A stretch of 64,000 nucleotides of DNA, from contig DASQMC010000037.1 of assembly GCA_035645695.1 (NCBI GenBank), positions 1 to 64,000 on the forward strand, given 5' to 3'. Below are positions 36,642 to 43,567 of the stretch, piece after piece. The translations under genes and the position numbers were made by a program. The stretch is from JAIVJZ01 sp035645695 (lineage in GTDB: Bacteria; Acidobacteriota; Blastocatellia; Pyrinomonadales; Pyrinomonadaceae). How positions within the stretch are numbered: position 1 is the stretch's first letter; each line of letters opens with the position of its first letter. The notes beneath the pieces are model-generated. The model saw only the letters and a list, made by a program, of their open reading frames with translations, did not search any database and was not told where the DNA came from.

Positions 36642-36716
36642 GATGAAGTAGGAACGCGGAACGATGAACTGAAGACAACTCGCTTTCAGTTCATCGTTCC
36701 GCGTTCCTACTTCATC
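36642..36716. repeat. Palindromic word-repeat element, family A
   Basis: A perfect 32-base inverted repeat (36642-36673 with 36685-36716; GATGAAGTAGGAACGCGG) with an 11-base loop, between the M16 and WalJ-like genes on the same strand. Its arms match those at 5725-5800 base for base over 27 positions. Confidence 0.93.
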
Positions 36717-36726
36717 GTTAATTGAG

Positions 36727-37557
36727 ATGAAGTTCACCGTCCTCGGAAGCGGGTCATCGGGAAACGCCGTGCTGATTTGCGCGGGGCGCACAAACGTGCT
36801 CGTGGACGCCGGGATGAGCGCGCGTGAGATCGTGCGCCGCCTCGCGCTCGTCGGCTGCGACGCCGCCACGCTCGACGGCGTCATCATCACGCACGAGCAT
36901 GGCGATCACGCGGGGGGCTTGCGCGTGCTTTTGAAAAGCCTCTCCTGCCCCGTCTATATTTCCGGCGAGACGTGCGAAGCCTACATCGGCGACCGCGAAG
37001 GCGCAGCGGTGTCGCGCGACGAACCGCGCAAGCGCGCCGACGTGTTGCGCGGCCGCACGGAAGAAATATCTTCGAGTCAAGACTTCCGCATCGGCGAGAT
37101 AGACTTTCACCCGTTCACCATTCCGCACGACGCGGCCGACAACTTCGGCTTCACCGCACGGCACGAAGGCGTCTGCGTCGCCACGCTGATGGACTTCGGC
37201 CACATCACGACGCTCATCAACGAGCGGCTGCGCGGCTGCGCGGCCGTCATCATCGAGTCGAATCACAGCCGCGACATGCTCAAGGCGTGCAGCGTCTATC
37301 CCTGGGAGTTGAAGCAGCGCATAATGTCGCGCAACGGCCACCTCTCAAACGAAGACATCGCGCTCTGGTTGCGCGACGAATACGACGGCGGCGCGGAACA
37401 CATCGTCCTCGCGCATCTCTCGCAGCGCGCCAACAATCCTTACGTCGCCAAGCTTTCGGCCGAAGTCGCCTTGCAGGAACGCGGCTCGCTCTTTTCGACC
37501 GACACCAAGATCACGCTCTCGTTCCCCAAAGAGCCGACGCCGTGGATCGAGTTATGA
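36727..37557 (+). CDS. MBL-fold hydrolase, YycJ/WalJ family
   Basis: A 276-residue cytoplasmic metallo-hydrolase. It opens MKFTVLGSGSSGNAVLI, typical of the YycJ/WalJ group, and has the metal motif THEHGDHAGG (about 56-65), LMDFGHITT and IESNHSRDML. Family members are probable 5'-3' DNA exonucleases in repair. The TGA overlaps the ATG of the next gene by four bases, so the two are coupled. Confidence 0.9.
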   Translation: MKFTVLGSGSSGNAVLICAGRTNVLVDAGMSAREIVRRLALVGCDAATLDGVIITHEHGDHAGGLRVLLKSLSCPVYISGETCEAYIGDREGAAVSRDEPRKRADVLRGRTEEISSSQDFRIGEIDFHPFTIPHDAADNFGFTARHEGVCVATLMDFGHITTLINERLRGCAAVIIESNHSRDMLKACSVYPWELKQRIMSRNGHLSNEDIALWLRDEYDGGAEHIVLAHLSQRANNPYVAKLSAEVALQERGSLFSTDTKITLSFPKEPTPWIEL

Positions 37558-37991
37558 GCGCCGCGTGCTCTATCGCCCTCGGCGCATTGTTGTGCCTGTC
37601 GTTTGCGCTATCGGCGGCGTGTGGCACGGGGCAGAAACGCAGCGGCCTGCCGCCGGAGGCGCAAGCGACTATCGACGCCGTCACAAACGATCTCGCGCGC
37701 GGCGACTACGAAAAGATTTATACGGACGCGGCCGAAGAATGGCGGCGCACGGCGAGCGCCGACGAGAGCCGCGCGAATCTCGAACGCATCCGAACGAGTC
37801 TCGGCAACGTTCTCAGCCGCGCCCAACTCAGCGCAAACGAGGCGCTCACAGGTGACACTGACCACACGCTCGTCGTCGGTTACAACACCAGGTTCGAGCG
37901 CGCCGACGCCATCGAAACCTTCACGCTCGTCGAACGCGACGGACGCTGGATGCTCGCGCGCTATGCGGTGAATTCAAATGCACTGAGATAA
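37554..37991 (+). CDS. Small lipoprotein with NTF2/DUF4019-like domain
   Basis: A 145-residue exported protein. The hydrophobic N-terminus (SIALGALLCLSFALSAACG) ends in a weak lipobox with Cys22. The rest has DYEKIYTDAAEEWRRTASAD and the pattern of a DUF4019/NTF2-like fold (FTLVERDGRWMLARYAV). The function is unknown. ATG 37554 was chosen because of the signal peptide and the ATGA overlap with the walJ-like gene. Confidence 0.75.
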   Translation: MSAACSIALGALLCLSFALSAACGTGQKRSGLPPEAQATIDAVTNDLARGDYEKIYTDAAEEWRRTASADESRANLERIRTSLGNVLSRAQLSANEALTGDTDHTLVVGYNTRFERADAIETFTLVERDGRWMLARYAVNSNALR

Positions 37992-37993
37992 GT

Positions 37994-38056
37994 TTCAAGT
38001 TTCAGGTTAAAGACGAAGAAACTGAAAACTGAAAACTGAAAACTGAAAACTGAGAT
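37994..38056. repeat. Word-repeat element, AACTGAA word
   Basis: GTTTCAAGTTTCAGG is followed by five tandem AACTGAA units (ACTGAAAACTGAAAACTGAA). The arms pair imperfectly. It fills the whole gap before purB and would place a hairpin close to the purB start. Confidence 0.7.
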
Positions 38057-39409
38057 ATGATCCCACGCTACACATTGCCCGAGATGGGCGCGCTCTGGGC
38101 GGAGAGGGCGAAGTTTCAGAAGTGGCTCGACGTGGAGTTGGCCGTTTGTGAAGTTCACGCCGAAATGGGCACGATCCCGCGCGAGGCGCTTCAAGAGATC
38201 AAGGCTCGCGCCGCGTTCACCGTCGAACGCATCAACGAGATCGAGCGCACAACCGACCACGACGTGATCGCCTTCACGACGGCGCTTGCGGAAAACATCG
38301 GCGAGGCGGCGCGCTTCGTGCATTACGGCCTCACGTCCTCGGACGTGGTTGACACGGCGAACGCGCTTTTGCTTCGCGACGCCTCCGACCTGCTGCTCAA
38401 GAGAATCGACGCACTGCTCGAAGTTTTGCGGCGACGCGCTTACGAGTTCAAAGACACGCCGCAGATCGGGCGCACGCACGGCGTCCACGCCGAACCGACA
38501 TCCTTCGGCCTCACTTTCGCGCTCTGGTTCGACGAGATGCGGCGCAACCGCAAGCGGCTCAAGCGCGCGCGCAAGGCCGTCGCCGTCGGCAAGATCAGCG
38601 GCGCGGTCGGCGCGTTCGCGCACCTCGACCCGGAAGTCGAAGAACAGGTTTGCGCCCGTCTCGGCATCCGGGCCGCGCCCGTCTCCACGCAAATCATCCA
38701 GCGCGACAACTATGCCGAGTATCTTTCGACGCTCGCCGTCGTCGCCTCTTCGCTCGATAAGTTCGCCTTGCAAATTCGCCACTGGCAGCGCACGGAGGTG
38801 CGCGAGGCCGAGGAGCGTTTCCGCGCCGGGCAGAAGGGATCGTCCGCGATGCCGCACAAGCGCAACCCGATCCTCTCCGAGCGCATCTGCGGCATGGCGC
38901 GCCTCATGCGCGGTTACGCCCTCTCCGGTCTGGAATCCGTCGCCCTCTGGCACGAGCGCGACATCTCTCACTCGTCCGCCGAACGCGTCGTCCTCCCGGA
39001 CGCTTCAATCGCGCTCGACTACATGCTGGCCCGTGCCACGTCGCTCATAGACACGCTCGTCGTCTACCCGGCGCGCATGCTCGAAAACCTGAACGCCACG
39101 CGCGGCCTCGTCTTCAGCGGCCAACTCCTGCTCGCCCTGACGCAATCAGGCGTCTCGCGCGAACAGGCTTACGAGTGGACGCAGCGCAACGCCATGCGGA
39201 CATGGGACGAAGGCGGCGACTTCCGCACGCGCGTCCTCGAAGACCCGGACATCACCGCGCATCTCTCGCGCGACGAGATCGAGCGCGCCTTCGCGCTCGA
39301 CACTTACCTGCGCAACGTCGATAAAGTTTTCGCGCGTGTGTTTGACGAAGGGCGGCAGCCGAAGTCCGGTGAGGGTCAGCAGCCGAAGCTGAAGCTGAAA
39401 CAGACGTGA
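38057..39409 (+). CDS. purB: Adenylosuccinate lyase
   Basis: A 450-residue enzyme that splits SAICAR and adenylosuccinate in purine synthesis. The fumarase/ASL signature GSSAMPHKRNP is present (about 263-273), with HYGLTSSDVVDTAN (about 90-103) and QIGRTHGVHAEP (about 137-148) carrying the catalytic His. Length is normal. It is followed by purS and purQ. The last 15 residues (KSGEGQQPKLKLKQT) are a low-complexity tail. Confidence 0.97.
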   Translation: MIPRYTLPEMGALWAERAKFQKWLDVELAVCEVHAEMGTIPREALQEIKARAAFTVERINEIERTTDHDVIAFTTALAENIGEAARFVHYGLTSSDVVDTANALLLRDASDLLLKRIDALLEVLRRRAYEFKDTPQIGRTHGVHAEPTSFGLTFALWFDEMRRNRKRLKRARKAVAVGKISGAVGAFAHLDPEVEEQVCARLGIRAAPVSTQIIQRDNYAEYLSTLAVVASSLDKFALQIRHWQRTEVREAEERFRAGQKGSSAMPHKRNPILSERICGMARLMRGYALSGLESVALWHERDISHSSAERVVLPDASIALDYMLARATSLIDTLVVYPARMLENLNATRGLVFSGQLLLALTQSGVSREQAYEWTQRNAMRTWDEGGDFRTRVLEDPDITAHLSRDEIERAFALDTYLRNVDKVFARVFDEGRQPKSGEGQQPKLKLKQT

Positions 39410-39429
39410 GGTCGCCTCGTCCGGTGAGC

Positions 39430-39435
39430 TATAAT
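39430..39435 (+). promoter_or_regulatory. -10 box upstream of purS
   Basis: A perfect TATAAT 32 bases before the purS start. No good -35 box is visible, but it suggests that purSQ can be transcribed separately from purB. Confidence 0.45.
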
Positions 39436-39467
39436 CTTCCATCTCGACGATCCTTAATGGAGAAACT

Positions 39468-39713
39468 GTGAAAGCAAAAGTTTATGTCACGTTGAAACCG
39501 GGCGTGCTCGACCCGCAGGGGAAGGCCATTCGGAACTCGGTCGGCCTGATGGGCTATGGCGGCATCGCCGACGTGCGGCAGGGCAAGTATTTCGAGATCG
39601 CTCTGGACGCTTCGCTCGACACGGAGCATGCGCGCGACACGGCCGAACGCATGGCGCGCGAGGTGCTCGCGAACCCGGTTATCGAAGATTATCGCGTGGA
39701 GATAGAAGGATGA
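39468..39713 (+). CDS. purS: Phosphoribosylformylglycinamidine synthase subunit PurS
   Basis: An 81-residue subunit of the three-part FGAM synthase (PurS/PurQ/PurL). It opens KAKVYVTLKPGVLDPQGKAI and ends with NPVIEDYRVEIEG, the full PurS pattern. The start is GTG at 39468 with TGGAGA upstream. Its stop overlaps the purQ ATG by four bases. Confidence 0.96.
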   Translation: MKAKVYVTLKPGVLDPQGKAIRNSVGLMGYGGIADVRQGKYFEIALDASLDTEHARDTAERMAREVLANPVIEDYRVEIEG

Positions 39714-40408
39714 AATTCGGCGTTATAGTTTTCCCCGGCTCGAACTGCGACCACGACGCTTACCACGTCATCTCGAAACACGTCGGCCAGCCGGTCTCCT
39801 TCATCTGGCATCGCGAAACCGACCTGGCCGAGTATGACGCGCTGATCATCCCCGGCGGCTTCTCCTACGGCGACTACCTGCGCGCGGGCGCGCTCGCATC
39901 GTTCTCGCCCGTCATGTCGAGCGTGCGTGATTTCGCGGCGCGCGGCGGGCTGGTGCTCGGCATCTGCAACGGCTTTCAAATTTTGTGCGAATCCGGCTTG
40001 CTGCCCGGCGCGCTCATCCGCAACCGCGACCTGCACTTCGTCTGCGAGCACGTCCGCGTCCGCATGGAATCCGCCGACACGCCCTTCACGAACGAACTCC
40101 GGCGCGGCCAGATTCTGAGCATGCCCGTCGCGCACGCCGAAGGCAACTACATCTGCGACGACGAGACGCTCAGCGAACTCCAAAGCGAAGATCGCATCAT
40201 CTTCCGCTATTGCGATGCCGCCGGGCAAATCACGCCCGAGGCCAACCCGAACGGCGCGCGCGACAATATCGCGGGCATCTGCAACCGCGAGCGCAACGTC
40301 GTCGGGCTGATGCCGCACCCGGAGCGCGCCTGCGAAGATTTGCTCGGCTCTTCGGACGGGCGCGGCCTCTTCCACTCGCTCGCCGCGACGCTCGCCGCCC
40401 TCGCATAA
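39710..40408 (+). CDS. purQ: Phosphoribosylformylglycinamidine synthase subunit PurQ
   Basis: A 232-residue glutamine amidotransferase subunit supplying ammonia to PurL. The nucleophile Cys is in LGICNGFQIL (about residue 86), and the His/Glu pair in LMPHPERA (about 203-210). VFPGSNCDHDAY at the start is typical of PurQ. It is translationally coupled to purS. The catalytic partner purL lies 3.2 kb away after three unrelated genes. Confidence 0.97.
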   Translation: MKFGVIVFPGSNCDHDAYHVISKHVGQPVSFIWHRETDLAEYDALIIPGGFSYGDYLRAGALASFSPVMSSVRDFAARGGLVLGICNGFQILCESGLLPGALIRNRDLHFVCEHVRVRMESADTPFTNELRRGQILSMPVAHAEGNYICDDETLSELQSEDRIIFRYCDAAGQITPEANPNGARDNIAGICNRERNVVGLMPHPERACEDLLGSSDGRGLFHSLAATLAALA

Positions 40409-40514
40409 AAATGTTTCCGGGAACTTTCGTGCCGCCGCCCCGGTATTTAGTAGTTATCACGGCAGGTCACGGTCTCTCACCGGACAAATACAACAGTTAA
40501 GGAGAAACACGTCG

Positions 40515-42047
40515 ATGCGCACCTCGAAAATCGCATTCCGTTTCAGTCTCTTCATCGCACTCGCGGCATCCGCGGCGCTCGGTCAGACAAAGGAGTTGAC
40601 GGCCTCCGAAGCGTCGTACCGGGAGGCGCGGCGCGTGCTCGACGCGGGGCTTAAGGCTTACGGCGGGCTTGACGCTCTCCGCACGATTGAAAATTTCACG
40701 ATCCGGCACGAAGGCCATACCGTCCACCGCCACCAGAGCCGGCGCACCGACGCGCCCTACGAGCGCACGCCCCTCTCCGGCACGCTCATCATCGAACCCC
40801 GGCGCGGGCGGCTCTATCACGACAACAAAGGCAGCTACCCCGGCGGCTTCGACTGGCACTGGGGCTTGATGTCGAACGGCAAAGACGGGGCGCGCGTGAC
40901 CTTTCTCGAACGGCGCATCAACTCGACGCAACCGCTCCCGCAGCAGGCGCTGCGCGGACGCCTCCGCTGGCTGCCCCACAACCTGCTCATCAGCGCGCAC
41001 GAACGCTCCGTTCAACTGCGCTCCCTCGGGCGCGCCGACTTCGACAAACGCCCGCACGATGTCCTGACTTACGCTACGGAGGAAGGCATGCAGTTGACCG
41101 TCTATCTGGACGCGCGGACGCACCTCGTCTCGAAGTTTGAACTGCTGTCGAACGATCCTTACTTCGGCGACTCGGTGCAGGAGATCATTTTCCCCGGCCA
41201 TCGCGCCGTCGGGCAATTTCAAGTGCCGACCGCGCGCGTCACGAAAGTCCTGGGCGAGGTGGTGGAAGAAATTCCCTACGCGGAAGTGAGTTTCAACAAG
41301 ACTTACGGCGACGAGCAGTTCAAAGCGCCCGCGGGCTTCGCCGCGCCCGTCGCCACAACAGCGCCCGCCGAAGCCCCGCCGCCCGTCAATAAACTCGCCG
41401 AGAACGTCTACATGATTCGCGGGGGCGGCTACAACGTGCTCGCCGTCGGTTTCAAGGATCACGTCATGGTCGTCGAGACGCCCGGCAACGACAGCACCTC
41501 GCGCGAAATCATCGGGCGGGTGAAGGAACTGATGCCCGCGAAGCCCATCAGGTATGCGGCCGTCACGCATCATCACGACGATCACGCCGGGGGCATCCGC
41601 ACCTACATCGCCGAGGGCGCGACCGTCATCACGACGCCCGCCCTGCGTTCGTTCTTCGAGCGCGTCGCCGCCGCGCGCAACTTCACGCTCAACCCCGACA
41701 CGCTCATGCGCTCGCCGCGCCCGCTCTCTCTTGAGACCGTGCAGAACGGCAAGCGCGTCTTCACCGACGGCGCGCAGACCGTCGAGCTTTACGACATCGG
41801 CTCAGGCCCGCACATGGACGAGATGCTCGTCGCCTACCTGCCGAAAGAGAAGATCATCTTTCAGGGCGATCTTTTGAATCGTCCCGACGACGGGCACGCC
41901 GCGCCGGGCAACGCCACGACCGCGCACTTCGCCGCCTGGCTCAACAAGTCCGGTCTCGCCGTCGAACGCATCGTCGGCGTCCACGGCCCCATCGCCACGC
42001 CCGAGGACTTGCAAAAGGCCGTCGCGCTGATGCAGGCGCAGAACTAG
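40515..42047 (+). CDS. Exported MBL-fold hydrolase
   Basis: A 510-residue protein with a signal peptide (FRFSLFIALAASAALGQ, cleavage near residue 24). Residues 30-280 form an outer-membrane-lipoprotein-sorting-like region of unknown role, and 290-510 a metallo-beta-lactamase domain with the metal motif THHHDDHAGG (about 353-362) and a distal VGVHGP. It resembles SoxH-like/quinoprotein-relay MBL proteins. The substrate is unknown. GGAGAAACACG precedes the ATG. Confidence 0.8.
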   Translation: MRTSKIAFRFSLFIALAASAALGQTKELTASEASYREARRVLDAGLKAYGGLDALRTIENFTIRHEGHTVHRHQSRRTDAPYERTPLSGTLIIEPRRGRLYHDNKGSYPGGFDWHWGLMSNGKDGARVTFLERRINSTQPLPQQALRGRLRWLPHNLLISAHERSVQLRSLGRADFDKRPHDVLTYATEEGMQLTVYLDARTHLVSKFELLSNDPYFGDSVQEIIFPGHRAVGQFQVPTARVTKVLGEVVEEIPYAEVSFNKTYGDEQFKAPAGFAAPVATTAPAEAPPPVNKLAENVYMIRGGGYNVLAVGFKDHVMVVETPGNDSTSREIIGRVKELMPAKPIRYAAVTHHHDDHAGGIRTYIAEGATVITTPALRSFFERVAAARNFTLNPDTLMRSPRPLSLETVQNGKRVFTDGAQTVELYDIGSGPHMDEMLVAYLPKEKIIFQGDLLNRPDDGHAAPGNATTAHFAAWLNKSGLAVERIVGVHGPIATPEDLQKAVALMQAQN

Positions 42048-42176
42048 AAGAAACGATGAACGCGGAACTAGAAGAAACGATGAATGAAAGCAGTAACGCG
42101 CCTGAATGCTTTTTCCACTTCATCGTTCATTGTTCCTACTTCATCGTTCATCGTTCCGCGTTCCTACTTCATCATA
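42048..42176. repeat. Word-repeat element, family A
   Basis: Two GAAACGATGAACGCGGAACT-like words on the left are answered by four TTCATCGTTC-type words on the right (ending CGTTCCGCGTTCCTACTTCA). The arms are unequal in copy number. The TAG of the upstream gene is at its border. Confidence 0.85.
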
Positions 42177-42177
42177 A

Positions 42178-42573
42178 ATGACCCATTCGGAGACGGCGGA
42201 AGACATTCTTACGTGGGCGGAAGTTCAGCGCACGCATCGCATCCGCAACGGCGTCTACCAGCGCGACGGTCGTCTCGTCTCGCTCCTGACCGACTTCGGC
42301 CGCATCAACCCCTGCTACCCCGACACGCAGACGGACGCGAGCGGCCGGCGCATCAGCTACACGGGCGCGGGGCGGCGCGGCGACCAATACCTGACGCCCG
42401 CCAACCGCGCCCTGCTCGCCGCAATCGAAAGCGGCCATGCCGTCCCACTCTTCAACAAACTCGCCGTCGGCCGCTGGCGGCACATGGGCTACTGGCGCGT
42501 CACGGAGGCCGAACACCACTACGACCCGCAGGAAGACCGCATGCTCTGGCAATTCACACTGGAAAAAGTATGA
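42178..42573 (+). CDS. SRA/PUA-like protein, possible modified-base reader
   Basis: A 131-residue protein. RISYTGAGRRGDQYLTPANRA, with the following ESGHAVPLFNKL and WRHMGYWRVTEAEHHYD, resembles the SRA-like DNA-binding heads of some modification-dependent HNH endonucleases (tYTGeGqxGDQxlt...NRAL). Here it stands alone with no nuclease domain or methylase nearby. The assignment is from motif resemblance only. The DNA just upstream and downstream consists of repeats. Confidence 0.5.
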   Translation: MTHSETAEDILTWAEVQRTHRIRNGVYQRDGRLVSLLTDFGRINPCYPDTQTDASGRRISYTGAGRRGDQYLTPANRALLAAIESGHAVPLFNKLAVGRWRHMGYWRVTEAEHHYDPQEDRMLWQFTLEKV

Positions 42574-42723
42574 AGGAAAAAGTATGAACGATGAACGATG
42601 AACGATGAACTGAAAGCAAGTCGTCTTTCCTTCATCGTTCCGCGTTCCTACTTCATCGTTCATCGTTCCGCGTTCCTACTTCATCGTTCATCGTTCCTAC
42701 TTCATCGTTCCTACTTCATCGCT
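42574..42723. repeat. Long word-repeat element, family A
   Basis: Left words (AACGATGAACGATGAACTGA) are answered by at least six TTCATCGTTC words, some with CGCGTTCCTA. The right arm is about twice as long as the left, as if the word kept expanding on one side. Confidence 0.85.
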
Positions 42724-42791
42724 TCCCCTCTCCGCTTGTCACTGCTTTATCGCCGCTGTTAATCTTGCCTCTCTTTTTTCTAACCGACACT

Positions 42792-43487
42792 ATGATGAAG
42801 AAACTCGCTTTAGCTCTCATGTTCGCGCTCCATAGCGGCGGCGCGTTTGCCTCGACCGGCGCGCTCCCGGCGCGCGAACTTTCCGTTGACGGTAACGGCG
42901 GCGGCCGTCATGCCGTGGGAGGGCGCGGCGCGCAGCGCAAGCCGAACGCGGCGGCGCAGCAACAGCGGCGCGCGAAGCGCGTGTCGGTGGCGAAAGGGAA
43001 ACCCGGCGGCGCGAGCGAAGCCGCGCTCGTGCCCGTGACGGAAATCGACGCCGACGGGCTCAAGAATCTTTTGCCGCGCGGCGGCGACGGCGGCGACGAC
43101 GCCGGGGCGGGGCGTCCGCTGCTCATCAATTTCTGGGCGACGTGGTGCGACCCCTGTCGCAAGGAATTTCCCGATCTCGTTAAAATTGACGCGGATTATC
43201 GCGGGCGCGGGCTTGAGTTCATTCTCGTCTCGGCCGACGACGTGTCGGACATCAAGACCACCGTGCCGAAGTTTCTGCGCCAGATGCGTGCCACGAGTAT
43301 GCCCGCCTACCTGTTGAACGCGGCCGACACGGAAGCGGCCATCGCGCAGGTTGACCCGGAGTGGGGCGGCGAACTCCCCGCCACTTTCCTCTTCGACCGT
43401 CAGGGCAAACTCGCCTACAGGCACTTCGGCATCATCAAAGACGCCGAACTCCGCGAAGCGATCAACAAAGTGTTGGGTAATGAGTGA
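42792..43487 (+). CDS. TlpA-like thioredoxin-fold protein
   Basis: A 231-residue exported thioredoxin. The signal peptide (MMKKLALALMFALHSGGAFA) is followed by a basic low-complexity linker (about 35-80) and a TlpA/ResA-type domain with the redox motif WCDPC (INFWATWCDPCRKEFPDLV). It probably reduces or oxidises disulfides of exported proteins. Start is ATG 42792 or 42795. The last two residues (NE) and stop lie in the adjacent GTGATGA repeat. Confidence 0.88.
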   Translation: MMKKLALALMFALHSGGAFASTGALPARELSVDGNGGGRHAVGGRGAQRKPNAAAQQQRRAKRVSVAKGKPGGASEAALVPVTEIDADGLKNLLPRGGDGGDDAGAGRPLLINFWATWCDPCRKEFPDLVKIDADYRGRGLEFILVSADDVSDIKTTVPKFLRQMRATSMPAYLLNAADTEAAIAQVDPEWGGELPATFLFDRQGKLAYRHFGIIKDAELREAINKVLGNE

Positions 43488-43567
43488 TGAGTGATGAGTA
43501 AAAGACAAGGCTTTTGTTCTTACTCATCACTCATCACTCATTACTCATTACTCGTCACTCATCACTT
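43478..43567. repeat. Word-repeat palindrome, GTGATGA word
   Basis: A perfect 24-base inverted repeat (43478-43501 with 43520-43543; TAATGAGTGATGAGTGATGA), loop 18 bases, followed by further TCACTCAT words. It spans the entire gap between the thioredoxin gene and purL and contains the thioredoxin stop codon. Confidence 0.92.

Noticed and set aside
36642..36716. Palindromes as CRISPR repeats
   Set aside because: No regularly spaced direct repeats with unique spacers and no cas genes; the copies sit singly in separate gaps.
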